The notes under the pieces: model-generated
What the model saw: the letters and a program-made list of their open reading frames with translations, nothing else
Databases searched by the model: none
Told to the model about the DNA's origin: nothing
Assembly (NCBI RefSeq): GCF_949628265.1
Contig: NC_088787.1
Coordinates: 17,226,501-17,290,500 of the forward strand
Reading direction: 5' to 3'
From: Cloeon dipterum
Lineage: Eukaryota > Arthropoda > Insecta > Ephemeroptera > Baetidae
Length of the DNA: 64,000 nt
Translations under genes and position numbers: made by a program
Shown: one piece after another, positions 1 to 12,900 of the stretch
Numbering within the stretch: position 1 is the first letter of the stretch
Layout of the letters: each line of letters starts with the position of its first letter

Positions 1-20
1 CGCTCACCGTTTTCCCGCAG

Positions 21-2601
21 TGGCCCCGCCGAGACGCGCGCAGTCCGAGGCCCTCGACATCGGCCACGGCATGCGGCGACGTGGTATCGCGCCGCCCGCG
101 CCCGACCTCGCGCTCACGCTGCGGATGCTGCGCTGCGAGAGTCCGTCGACCCCGCCGTCACCCGAGAGCAACGAGACCGAGGAGCGCCGCAACCTCAAGA
201 GCATCCTCAAGAAGCTGTCGTCGTCCAATTCGTCCGATCAGGACATTGACTCCGCCCAGAAGTCGCCGACAACCACCAAAATCGAGTTCCGCAAGCTGCT
301 GCGGGCGCAGACCGTCGAGGGCTACGCGGCCCGTCACAGCAAGTTCGCCAAGAGCGTCACCTTCGGCCGCGAGACGGTGCAGTCGCCGCCCGTAGGAGAG
401 ACCGCCGGCACTCGGTCGCCAGTGCCGCCCAGGATCCAAGACGCAGAGTCCCCCACACACGACCCGCTGGCGGTCAAGGCCAAGATGGGCTTCCTGTTGC
501 CCTCGCTCATGATGTCGCAACAGCCCAACGAGCTGCGAAAAGAGGAGGAGTTCTTCGGTGATATCATTTCAGGAATGAAGCAGGTCATCCAAAGCCACTT
601 GGTGAGATTTGTCACTTTGCTTCTATTCTTCTATTTGCCTTAACGAAAGCCAAAGCTTTTCAGATCGAAAATTCCTCAAATATATGGATAACGAAGTTTG
701 AATTAATAATTATTGTTTTTGTTTTGCAATTTTTTGCAGTGTCTATGATTTAACATAAAAAATCCCACATTACTTAACGACAAAAACACAAATACACTCC
801 TTGTCAAACCCCTATATTTCTAAACAAGCAAGTGCATAATTAAAATTAAGTTGTATATATATATATGATAATGTATTGAGCTTGGTCATAAAATATTCAG
901 TTGCCACATTAAAATAACCAGACGTACATCTCACCAAAAATAAGAATTAATTATTATCATATATAAGTTTAATTAAATTGTACTTTTGACAACTTTGGTG
1001 CCTTTACTGTTGAGTCCTGCAACTTTTTACCATCTTAACTAGATTTGCATAAAAGCATGTCTATAAGTTTAAAACTGAGATAAGCATTTACTGATTACAA
1101 AATAACTTTAGGAGGAGGTCCAAAACAAGTTCCAAAAGCGATTCCAGTCGTTGGAATTGGAAGTGCAAAGAAGAGATGAAATAATATCCCAGCTGCAAAA
1201 CAGAATTCAGGAGCTGGAGGTTGAAATGATATATTGTATATTGCTTCTGCTAACCAATAAATCATTTTTAGGGTGCTCCTATTCCTAACGGCTGTCCAGA
1301 GGAAGAAACGCAAAGAGTTGTGAGAGGTGGAAGTAGTGAGGAGGGTGACATTTCAGACCAAGAAGAAACTTTTACAGACCATCCATTCATGGTATAAAAT
1401 TAAAACATTACTGAATGAATAAACCCTGTCACATAAAACAGCTGTGAACATTAAACTCCAACGGAATTTTTTTTAGAGGCGATTGATTTCAATTTATTTT
1501 TCACTTTTTGCGAGTTCCATACGCCCAATTTGCAATATTTTATTTAATTTTCTTCAATCTATATATCGACTAAATGTTGGCAATATCAACATAAATATTT
1601 TTCAAAGTTAGTGGTCTCATGTAAATCATGTGTTTATTTAGCGCGGCGACTCCGTGGACACAGTGATATCGCCGTCCGGCTCGCCAATTCCACAGGACTC
1701 AAGCGATGAAGAGGCTGACATGGAAGTGAGAATGCGTAGTGGAATGTTGACCAGAAAAACAGAGGACCGGTGCTCGTGGGAGGAGCACGCCGAAGAGGAA
1801 GCAATGGAGATGATGGAGTTGCCCCGTTCGATGAGCCCTCAGTCACTGTGGCACGTCAGCGTGGACATGCCGTCATCCTCGTCCAGCTCATCATCACGCA
1901 GCAGTTCGTCGTCGCCGATGTCCTCGCCCCCTGGCCACAACCAAGACTGGGAAGTGCAAATGCTGGCCGACGAACTGGATAGACGCGACCAGAGACAAAA
2001 ACTCGAGGGAGAGCTAGCTGAACTGACGGGCCAATCAAAACTGTCCAAATCTGAAATTGACATCCTGGAACGCATTCTTCAGGAGTCCTCGCGCAAACGC
2101 GGCAGGGTAAAAACCCTGAGCTTTGACGAGGACGCGCCGGTGGTCACCAAAAGCAGCCGCGGACGAAAGCGGACGACCAGCGAGTGCGTGGGACGCAAAA
2201 CTACCAGCGTGGAGCACCTCATCTCTCGCTCAGACACCCTTAGGTCTAGCATCCTGAGAAACCGGCTGCCTCGGAGAGAGGAACGCGGGGGCTCGGTGTC
2301 TTCGTGGCTGCACCGGAGGGACTCCACCAGCCTCGGCAAGCAGGTGCTCAACGCGCGGTCCCTCGAGGAGCCCATTCCGCAGACCTCCGAGCAGCCGCCA
2401 ACGAGGGGCATCAGGAGCTCCTCCATCGGCCACCTACCCTCCGGCCGGGGCATCTTCACGTCCCTGTCGCGCCTAAGACTGTCCACATTGTCGCATTCCA
2501 TTCGGGGGCTGACGTCGAGAGCGTCAGCCACGTCAGACCCTGAGAGCGCCGTCGCCACTATCAGCCAGGCGCACCCGCCGTCGACGTCGCACGAGTCCTG
2601 A
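21..2601 (+). CDS. 3' part of a multi-exon gene; hydrophilic protein with coiled coil and Ser-rich tail, 5' end outside window
   Basis: Four coding exons join cleanly: 21-601, 1112-1219, 1272-1391 and 1642-2601 (TGA at 2599-2601), all with AG acceptors and GT donors. The first exon enters in phase 1 after a tttcccgcag acceptor, so the N-terminal part lies upstream of the window. About 588 residues are visible. The first exon is basic and Ser/Pro-rich and contains KSVTFGRETVQSPP. The junction of exons 1 and 2 forms a heptad-rich coiled coil (EEFFGDIISGMKQVIQSHL, then EEVQNKFQKRF and RRDEIISQLQNRIQELE). Exon 3 is acidic. The last exon has a Ser run, a second helical stretch (WEVQMLADELDRRD) and a basic Arg/Ser-rich tail. 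No catalytic domain or membrane segment is visible. The layout resembles the cytoplasmic tail of an ion channel, possibly of the cyclic-nucleotide-gated-like kind, but this is only a guess from memory. Exon structure is well supported; identity is not. Confidence 0.75.
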
Positions 2602-3165
2602 TGAGCAGCACAACCCACACAACCTCAGACCTGACCACGCACGTTCCGCCGCGCATGCCACACTACTGCTGCGTCGTTTTATAAGCAATTGCTGTGTTGT
2701 TATATATGATGAAGAGGGCAATATTTGTCAAACTTTAATAAGGGTATTCAGCGAGCATTTTTGGCAACGGTTTGTCTGGCTTGATTTGTAGGACTGTGAA
2801 TTTTAGTCCGTTTCCCTCCACTAAATGATCTCCAACCAAAATATGCGTGAATCTACAGCTCATGCATGATTTATTATGTCCTGGGGAAATAATTAAGGAA
2901 GTTGTTCATTTGCAAGAAATAGAAAATTAGAATATCAATGGGAAATTGTCTAAAATTTACACACCTATTGCTTTGAATTTAGTTTTTACACTTCTTCATC
3001 CTTTCCTGCGTAAAATTATGTCAAATTTGAATGTAAAATAATGATGAAAAGAGTGCATCACTTGAAATATGAGGGAAAATTTTACGCTGATCGAACTCTT
3101 GTTGCTTCTTCAACTTTTATATCTCGTCAGAATCATCTTTCACTGCGACTTTTAGATTCTATGAA

Positions 3166-3171
3166 AATAAA
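3166..3171 (+). terminator. Candidate polyadenylation signal AATAAA for the first gene
   Basis: AATAAA about 565 bases after the stop codon at 2601. A second AATAAA lies at 3272-3277. Either could end the transcript; nothing in the sequence decides between them. Confidence 0.3.
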
Positions 3172-3912
3172 ACAGGCAGCGTAATTTGCGGTGCGTGATT
3201 GTGAGGGTGAATTGTGTAGTGTTAATATATACATTGCGTGTATGTACACGCGCGCAGTCTTAATTGTAGCGAATAAAGGAGGGAGCGCACACATTTTATG
3301 AATATTAATTATTGCTATAAAGTGTGAAGGGGAGAAAACAATATACAGGAGGGGGAAAAATATGTTTATAATTTTATCACATTGCAATATGGTGCCTATA
3401 CAGAAAAAAAATAAAAATCAATATGAGTGATGTTGAAAAAGAAAAAGGGAAAGAGTTTCTCGACCTTGTGGTCGGCTGCACTAGATTATTGAAATAGAAA
3501 AAATGCATAAACAGATGAGTAACACAATAAAAGTGCGGAGATACAAGCAACACCATGACGACGTTTGTTGGCAATTACATAATTAAGAGTATTTATTGTA
3601 AAATGAAATCGTTTTATCAAATCTATTTATTAGTTGTTGATCACTAAAAATCACAGAAAACACGGAAGAGTATATAAATTTATGATCATGCACTCGGCCA
3701 AGTGGGGAATCAAAAGGTAATAATGAGAGTTACCATAAAAATATTATATCATGTTGGCACATTCATCAGAATTGCGTTGATTGCAGCAAGATAAACTTGA
3801 CATGTTTGTTATACGTTTCGAAAGTAATAAATGAAAACAAGATTATTTCGAGCATAAAATCGACTGGTATTTTAATGAAACAGAGTAATTTTCATTTTGA
3901 CTGAAATTGCTG

Positions 3913-3918
3913 TTTATT
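3913..3918 (-). terminator. Candidate polyadenylation signal for HID1
   Basis: Plus-strand tttatt is AATAAA on the minus strand, about 375 bases past the HID1 stop. It is the first perfect hexamer downstream that I could find. Confidence 0.3.
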
Positions 3919-4292
3919 TGATATACTATTTATATTTCGTTAACCCTGAATAAATAGTGCAAATTCAGGTTCATTAGAGAAAATAATCCACATATACGCC
4001 TCTTAAAATCACACAGAGATCAAAGTTAATTCAAATATGCATATACCAAAAAAGGGTCCAACGATTTTAAATATAAATGCAATGAAAGAATGTAAAAATC
4101 AAATATTGTCACAAAATTTAACACCACAAAGGTCACATTATCACACACAACATCGATCTGTTAATACTTTATCTTGATAATTTTATGTGGTAAATAAATA
4201 TATAGAAGTTCTTTAGTTGTCGACTACTTTGGTTGGTTACCATCAGAACTGAAGCGATAGTTGTTTTAAGTTCATTCGAAGCTTGGAAAAAT

Positions 4293-7200
4293 TTACACCC
4301 GTTGTATTTCAAACAGCTTGACGTCCGTGTTGTACCAGATTGGGGGATCAACGTTTCTACAAATGCACATATGAATCCAATTAGAAAACCATCAATGAGA
4401 AAAAGTTAAAATTAACATTAACGTGACAGGAAACTGGACATGAACAACAACTTGAGACAACATTTGTTGCTGGCACAGTCAAGTTGCACTTTTGCATTAC
4501 TCAAAGTCAGAACTGTCACGTTCACAACATTAATTGATTGAAAATTAATAATTTCGAACTTGCGCTACTTTGCACGAATTTTAAGAATATGTTACTTTGA
4601 TTGGAATTTTAAAAATAAATATTAAATCAGTACGAGTTGCAACTTATTAGTTGTAAGAACATTCTAGGAGTGTGATGATTTTATTTGAGGACCAGGCAGA
4701 TAATAAGTGCAATTAGTTTGCTGATTTTGAGCTTCATCAAGACAAGACCAACATAAAAGTTAAAAAAAAATAATTTACAGCATTTGCTGAAGTTTAAATA
4801 CCCGCTTTCTCTGAACTCTAGCAGGTTTTCTTGTAGGCAAGTTGGGAAGAAAGTAAAATTTTACCTCAGGTAAATCACTCCCCACATGTAGGTCCTGAAC
4901 CAGCTGGTTGTGCCCAAATTTGCTTGGTACTTCCTGATGAGAATCGGGTGGGGAACTGGAAGTAGGCCCACCAGAGTACCGTGCTGCAAGAACTTGAGGA
5001 TCTCACTCTCATCTGTCAGCCCCCTATTATTTGAACAAGAAATTACTCTTACAACTAACTTTGAGTCAATTTGCTTACTTATCAATGCAGATTTTCTCAA
5101 CCTGAGGAACAAGGACCTGCAGAAGGCGCATGATTGTCTGCAGGGGTAGCTTGCTCTTCCAGCTGTACACCCATTCTGAGGTGGGGTTCCACTGCTGAGT
5201 GCCCTGTGTTGGAGAGGAACTTCCCTCAGTCAATTGCAAGCTGCGGCGCTGCACCCAAAAAGCGCAATTTTTTGATAAAACAATGACACATCTTGAGGCG
5301 GAAGCAAAACAATGCTAATCAAATTAAAAATGATGGCTCACCAAGGATTGCGCTCTTTTTAGGCTGCTTGAAGTTGATCCAGACTCACTGCCCGTCGGAC
5401 TAGTCTTTCTGGTGCGCTGTGAAACTCCATCAGTTTCCTCCTGAAATGATTGATTGAAATAAAATTGGGCAGACCCACCATTGCGTATCATGGATATATA
5501 AGACTGTTGAAAGAAAACTTAAGATGACAGAACTCAAAAAGTACATACAGTGATGGGCAGCAAAGAAGTCTCAGCACTTTTTGGCTGAGAGGGCAGCTCA
5601 CTATCAGGACCCAACAAAGAGCCAACAGTCAATTCATTCAACTGGCACGACGAAGGATGGGCAGACTCTCTCTCGGTAATTTTCTCAATGCCTGATTGAA
5701 GAAGATTAAATATCATAAATTAATTGTTGGTATAAGGTAGTGAAGGCAGCTGCACTTTAGGTTTTCATAATTTTCTGTTTAAATTAGAAGCAGCTACCTT
5801 GTTATATAGCTTACTGTTTATTTTTCCATATTTTATTTCTTCATTGACGATTAAAATCAAAATTTCAAGAACAATGATAAATTAGAATTTTCAGCAACAA
5901 AGCTCTCTAGATAACATACAAATACTCCTGATTTTAAAAAGTAATAAAGTGAACTAAAATGGTCCTTTGAACAATGCCTATTCCAAATTTTCAAACTTTC
6001 TTTGAGAGCATTCTAATTTTCAGCAAAATTTAATGGATATAGAAAAAAAACAAGAGGTACCTGGAGTGGCAGGTAGTGTGGCTTTCAGAGTTCCAGGTTC
6101 AGCTGGCATGGCTGGACGAGAACCCTCCATGGCCTCCTCCTCTTCTGTCGTCCTATTTTGATCTGCTTCTGGGGCACCTTCACTTTTCACTTCTTTGCTT
6201 TCTGATGTTGCAGGCACATTTGACGATGGAGTCGAAGGGCGGCTCATAGCTGGGATCCTGGTCTTGCCGTGCATCGAGCGTCTTGTCAGAGACCGATTAA
6301 TGGTGACATAGTCAGATGGTAGGTTGGCCAATGAATGGAACACCTGTCTCTTACGGATGATTGTATAGACCAAGTTGGAGTTGCCTGGTCATAATGATTA
6401 AAATTAATTTGATATGAGAGCTCTGACATGATTTTACCATCAAACTGGTACTGGATGATGTTGTTGAAGATTTCTAGTAAGAAAAAGACAAGGTGGTGGT
6501 TCGTGGGTGCGGAGAACAAGAACCAGGGTGTGCTGAAGGCTTCTAGCAGGTGCAGTAACTTAGTGCTGGCAACCATTGACAAAGTCTTCAAATATGGCGA
6601 AACTGGAATATGACACAAATGGTATTAAATATTTAGCAAGTAAGGAAAAATTTACCATTCACTAAAATTGTGAGGAGGCAATCAAAGAGAGGCTGCAGTC
6701 TCTGGTGGCCAGTTGTGATTATCTTGTGAAACACAGTAATCAGCAGGTCGGCGTGTGTGCCTGCATTTTAGTGATAATGATTTTCTGGAATTTCTCAAAG
6801 GTCAGCATATTCTCACCTGTAAACACTGGAATGTCCATAGGAATAGTTGCTGTGTAAGGCTTGTTTAGCCTGACTCCAAAATTTCTCTCTCCACTCAGGA
6901 GCAGCAAAATAAAAACGCCAATATGCATCAAGCCAACTCGAGCTGAAAATCAGACTGTCAGATTTTTGTAAAGGCATTGATGGTAAAATCTACATTGGTC
7001 TGCTCTTGAATCGTTGAGATGATAGAGGATGGGAACAAGAATGTCCAAGACGTCACTGCTTTTCAGAACAAAGTACAGGAATTTCTGAATAAAAGATAAA
7101 TCAAAATCAAGAGAACCAATGTGATGTATAATTGAATTACTTTGTTGTAATCACAAAACTTCCAGAAGAAGATCAGAAGCTCCTGATGAAATGAAACTTT

Positions 7201-8894
7201 CTTTGTTGAGTTTGGTAAGTACGTCTGGGCAAGCGGGTTGTTTAAAAGTCTGGTGAAGCCTCTGAGAACAAAGCCAAAGTCTTCATCTCGGTGGATGCGC
7301 GAGAGGTAGTTGATGAACAAGTTGTCCTGATTCGCATTCTGCTGTGATTGCTATACACAGTTGGTTGTGAAATAATTCTCAAAGTCCAATTTAAGACTCA
7401 CATCTGCATTCGCACTAGAGTTGGGTAGTCCCTCGTGGTCTAGAGTAGCGATTAAAATCTGCAGGGCGGTTTCCACAAGCGGTTCCCTGGAGTCATTGAA
7501 AATAAGGTGGTTGTACGGCACCAAGCCAAGTCCAACAGGATCGTAACTGCAGCACACATTCAGCAAGGAGGTGAAAACTGGCAGGGCGTGCCTGTTCTCA
7601 GGAGAGGTGAAGTGGGACACCCATCGATTCACTTGGCCACTTCCACTGTCTGCATCGGAATATTTAAGATTCAGATCGTATCACAACTTTTAATTTAAAA
7701 TCCTTACCAGAAGGTTCATAGTACATAGTTTCACTGAAACAGGTCAAAAGGAGCTTCAAGAGCTCTGTCCTGTTAGAATCATGTGCTGCATTATAAGGCA
7801 GGGACAGAGCTGCCCCCACCCCACTCTCCCAGATGAATTCACAGCTGTCAATGGCATTCAAATCCTCAGCTTTGTCCTACAAATTTCGAGTAAAACCAAA
7901 CATGAATGCACTTAAAATTAGATTGCTTACTGGGCCAGATTTCCTGCTGGCAGAAACAGTGAAGTCTGGACAAAAGAGCAAATCCTGTGAATGAAATTGT
8001 TAAAATTATCTTCAGTTTTATCCCTATCGCAGAATATCCAGCTTACACAAATGGCATTTAGCAGCGAATGAGCCAGAGGAGTGGCGTGTTCATTTTCGTA
8101 ATTTTGCCCCTTTTCTGATGGCAAGCTAGTCCAAAAGAATCCTCGCCAGTCAGGGTCCTCAAAAATGTAAGGCAGGACCCGCGTCAGCAGTCGTACGCAG
8201 TTCAGGACTGTCGACATATAATTATGACTTGAGCCACGATATTTTTAACCATAAGAACAAATGGAACCTGTCTCATGGTCTTTTTGAGTTCTGCAACTCG
8301 AGTCGACGGCTGCAATTAGCCTTTCTACGGCTTTGTAACACAACGTAGCCAAGTTTTGAGGCGCTTCTACTCGTAAAGCTCGTATCTCTGCTGCGGGAAC
8401 AAGGGTAAACACGTCCTGCACGCTGTTCAGGTTTTCGCTCCAGAACTGGTTCCAAAATGCATCGTCTGTGGCTTCGATGGGCTAAAATTGACGAAGGAGA
8501 TGAAACAAAGAAATTAGAAAGGATTAAATTCCAATATACTTCCAGTGAGCAGAAAAATGTGTGCTTTCGAATCCGGTGGAGGTTAAATTTTAATTAACCT
8601 TATTTCAAAAGATATGCTAATTATATTTAGTTTGTGTGTTTAAAACAGACGAGTTGTGACGGTCGCAGAAAGCAAACAACGCACTTTTTGCATCCATCTA
8701 AAACTTGTTAAATAAATGATGTACAATAGCACACAAAATTGTTTTTACGAGTAAGGTGCAATTTAAAAATGAATCATGTTCGGTGTAAAATGAATGTAGT
8801 TGTGCATTTATAAGCAAATCGGTTTTACCTGAGATTTCGATGTTAGCTGAATAACAGCTTTTCTAAAGTTTAATTTTGTGTCCGTGTTTCCCAT
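4293..8894 (-). CDS. HID1: HID1 (high-temperature-induced dauer formation protein 1 / dymeclin-family Golgi protein), complete
   Basis: Seventeen coding exons join in phase to give 855 aa: 8829-8894, 8268-8481, 8047-8207, 7931-7984, 7708-7876, 7402-7649, 7141-7350, 6994-7084, 6817-6942, 6656-6760, 6438-6602, 6061-6384, 5549-5691, 5342-5440, 5079-5248, 4865-5023 and 4293-4356. Near-identical blocks to animal HID1 are visible: MGNTDTKLNFRKAVIQLT at the N-terminus, LTRVLPYIFEDPDWRGFFW, PLAQTYLPNSTKK, LLLLSGERNFGVRLNKPY, HHLVFFLLEIFNNIIQYQFDG, SEILKFLQHGTLVGLLPVPHP and the C-terminal DVKLFEIQRV. Gly2 followed by Thr6 fits an N-myristoylation site, as known for HID1. The family acts at the trans-Golgi in dense-core vesicle biogenesis and neuropeptide sorting. 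The hydrophilic part in exons 12-15 is the divergent linker and makes the protein longer than human HID1 (about 788 aa from memory). Start chosen by homology; the frame stays open upstream to 9053. Confidence 0.97.
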
Positions 8895-9926
8895 CTTTGT
8901 TGGCCTCCAATCTTCACAGCTGGCACTTGACTTGACACATAAGTGCAAACCAAAGACACGTGCACCAGCACCCTCTGTCTCAGTAACCTGGTACTGCAAT
9001 TTTTGAGCCTCAAGCGCGCGTTGTGAAATTTTGCACGGCTCGCACGGCTGCATTACATAATAATCATAATAATAATAAATATACTATACATATTAGTGTA
9101 TGAGTCGTAAAATTTTTAAAGGTCTCACAATCAGTCATGTGATATTAAGCGGCGGCTGGCTGAACCCAGCTGCAGTCGAATTCTTGGCCGGCGGCTGCTG
9201 ATCAATTTTTTTCGGTGGCTTGCATCGTGGCTGAAAATTTTCAAACGTGAAGCGTAATGATGCTAGATGGCCCGAAAGACCAAAACCAATTTTTTTCTTT
9301 TTTTAATTTTTTTCGTCATTTTGACCGGCTTCTGCCACGACTGGCGTGGCTGAAGCAGCTTACAGATAAATTTTATTTTAAATTTACGTAACCACGGCTA
9401 GCAAATATTTGCTCACATTCTCCGGAAAATGTAAAAGATATTTTGGATATTGATTAAAAGGTGTTACTTTTGCAACAAAACATGATATTTATTTGGAAAT
9501 AGATTGCAAAAATATTTATGAAAATCATGAATATCAATTCCTATTTTGAAACACACACAATTATAAATTTTACTCACAATCGTCGCATTTATTACCATTA
9601 AAGTTAAACATGCGCACACATCATTCATAATTAAATTCACGAATGGAAAAATAGTGTTTAAAACCATGAGTTAAATAACGCGAGAAAATGGAATCTGATT
9701 CAATAATTTAAGCTGGAAACTCTCTTCTCCGATCGAGCCACGTGTTATATTCAACCATTTATCTCAAGACATCCTTCAAAAACTTATATAAAAAATTTCT
9801 TGACTAGCATAATTATTCTAAATACGTGTTCAGTTTGGACCACGAAAATTGGTCTGCAGCAATATAAATGCACATTCCCTCGGGAATAAACAGGGAACAA
9901 TTAACAACAGATCCTAAAAATTTCGT
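8895..9926. other. Spacer between HID1 5' end and the transporter 3' end
   Basis: Holds the HID1 5' UTR/promoter side and the 3' UTR of the tandem minus-strand transporter gene. The part at 8895-9053 is open in the HID1 frame but lacks resemblance to the family. No other gene is visible. Confidence 0.5.
9588..9593 (-). terminator. Candidate polyadenylation signal for the sugar transporter gene
   Basis: Plus-strand tttatt reads AATAAA on the minus strand, about 335 bases beyond the stop at 9927. Another copy lies at 9488-9493. Confidence 0.3.
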
Positions 9927-12900
9927 TCAAGGTTCACCGCGTTTAGTTGCCACATTATTTCTGACCTCAACTTTATTAGCCGAGCAATGCCGCTCAGTGC
10001 ACACTTCTGAAAATTCGTCGTCTTTTGACACCACGCTGAAATCAGTTTCAATTTCTCCTAGAGTCTTGTCTTTTGTCTCTGGCAAGAAAACCAATGCGAA
10101 AATTGCAGCACCCAACGAAGCGCATGTGAAAAGGGCAAGGGTGCCTGGTAGACCAAGGGCGAAAAGAAGTCCAGGGTAAGTCTTCACGGAGGCGAAAATC
10201 AGGAGGTGGGCGATAGCCGTCACCAAGCCAACGGCCACGCTTCGGACTCGAAGAGGGAACAACTCACTGGTCATGATCCACGGCAACTGCAGCATGCCCA
10301 TCATGCTCACGCACACGTGTAGCAGAATACAAGCCGCAGGGAACCAGCGCACAATCTAATAAAAAACATTTATCTATGTCATTAAAATGAAAGTGATATT
10401 TTTTACTTTTCATCATCGATGGGATTAAAAAGTCGTTTAGTAGATTAAAATAAATTTTGCGAATTATTGTAATGATATAATATTTTAACAGACGTAATAG
10501 ACGATTCCAACATCTATTACCTAGTATTATAAGCATGTACATTTTGATTATTTTAAGGTTCGGTCCTTTTGGAAGTTATTCAGTGAAAATTCAGCAGTCA
10601 GCATCGAAAAATATCAGAGATATTGAAATTCGGAATTTTCTCTCCATTTCTGAGCCAACCTTGACGCTTTATGAAATAGGGCCCAACCGCGACGCTACAA
10701 GTATCAAGAGTGACTTTTGACAACGAAGATGAAGACCGGTATTAAATTTTTCTGAAAGGAGAGAAACCAGCCTCAAGTCTTAATTTCTACTTTGATTAAA
10801 AAAACATGATTAGCCTATGGCGGTAGAAACCACGCCAGGTAATTTTATCCGATTTTTATACTGTTTCTATACCACAATTGGCTGAAAAAGTAAAATACTA
10901 TCATCACGCGCAGTAATAAGTGCCAAAAACTTGTTCCAAGACGGTGGGTGCCATAGTCATTTCATCTCTTAATGGCTTCAAATAATACTGACGATGTACG
11001 CTCATTGTCATTAAAGGTCATTAGACTCTCACCCTATCTTCGAAGGCAAAGGAGCTGAAGAGATATTCGTATGCTGACATGCAAGCCATGACCAAGGTCA
11101 TCAGCAGGGCTGAGGTGGCGGCCAGAGTTTTGCGTTTGAATTTGCAGAGCATGCACGCTCCGACTATGCTCATCACAAGGCGAGCCACCCCCATGCTGAT
11201 GGACACAAGTGCATCGTCATCTCCGGCGCCGACTTCATTGATGACATCGACGGCGTAGAAGAGGATGATGTAGATACCAGAGCCTTCTTGGAAGAAGAAA
11301 AATGTAACCAGGATGAAAAACGGCTTCCACACGCACGGTTCCATGATGGCGTTGAAAAATCTTTAGGAATAAAGGAATTGACAGTCAGCATTTTTTATGC
11401 CTCGTTTTTATGTAAATAATTCTTACTCTTTCAGTCTATTTCCCTTTGTAGTCTGCGGCTCTCCCTTTTCAATTTCCTTTAATCTGATGGCGTCCACCTC
11501 CGCTATTGCCTTGTCGGGGCTGTTTCGCAGCCAGCTGAGTGCTTCGGTGGCCTTTTTCTCCCTGCCGTGGGCCATCAGCCAGGGTGGGCTCTCCGGCAGC
11601 AAGACGCTGATCAGGCCGGTGCAGAGGGCGACCACGGCGGCGGCCAGAGCTACGAAGCGCCATGATAAGCTCGCACCGAGAGAGTAGGCTATCAGGACGC
11701 CCAGCGAGACCAAGATCGGGCCAGTCGCGGCCAAGGTGCCTCGGTGCTCTGGACTGCTCACTTCCGCTACGTACACATAGCTGATGGAGCCCAAACCTGC
11801 AAATTGAATAACGGTCGCAATGCTAATGAATTGCAGGGCCGAGAGAATCTAGCGCATTATTAAAATTAAATTAGAAAGCGGGTAGAAAATCCCAGAGGCA
11901 TAAATTAATCAAATCAGATTTTCTTAGGAGTTGCGTGCACCTCAATTCAATTGAAAGCCTCTTATGGGATAATTTTCTGACAGCAATTTATGTCATTACC
12001 AACGGCAAAGCCGGTGACAAATCTCCCAAGTCCCAGCCAGTAGAGATCATTTGCGGCGGCAATGAGGAGCCAACCAAGGACATAAGGTAGGGCTGAGATC
12101 AAAAGAGTAGTTTTCCTTCCAAAAAGTTCTGCTAACGTGCCGCCGATCACTGCTCCCAACGGATTGGAAATCACTCCCAAACCAGCTGCAATATATGAAC
12201 ATTTTTAGTAATTAGTAAAGGTTTATTATTATTCCATACTGGACGTGCGAAATTTAACACTTTTGTTACTTATTGATGAATCCGTATTGAAAAAAATTAT
12301 TAATGAACAATGGTTTACCGTGTAAAAAATGTGTTAAAAGCAAAGAGATGAAATATTTTGAATAATAGTTTGATGGATATTTATGGAACGTTTCCTCAAC
12401 CTCTAAATTTAAAGAGAAAAATTTCATCTTAAAGTTGTAATTGTGGCCTTAAAAACATGATATGTCCTCTCGGGCAGAAAAAAAATTAAACTGCCAGTTG
12501 TCGTAAGTTGTGCTGTACAAATTGGATAATGATCTGAGGAAGTGGAAGTTTGCAAATTGCTTTGCGAACACCAATTCACTGACGCCGAATGTTGCGTCAT
12601 TTATTTAACAAGCCCCGCCGTGCTAATATCCCCTATCCAACACTTACTAACGGGCAGAGAACATGCGTGGAATTGGAGCAATGACCTTGCTTCCGATTTG
12701 CAATATTAGATTACCAAGCGGAAATCAATCGGAAAAAGAGATCGATCAGAAGTGACTGTTTCGAACAGGAAAGAATAAAATTTCTGCATGTCCCTTGAGG
12801 AAATCCACATTAATATGCCATTAATCATCTGCACGCACGAATTAAGACAAAGGTCATCGGAAATTACTGATGGTCCCAAAAGTCCCGCAGATTATAATTT

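Larger units (their letters stand above)
2602..4292. other. 3' UTRs and spacer between two convergent genes
   Basis: AT-rich sequence between the stop of the plus-strand gene (2601) and the HID1 stop on the minus strand (4293). It holds candidate poly(A) signals for both genes. I see no coding potential and no recognisable repeat. Confidence 0.6.
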
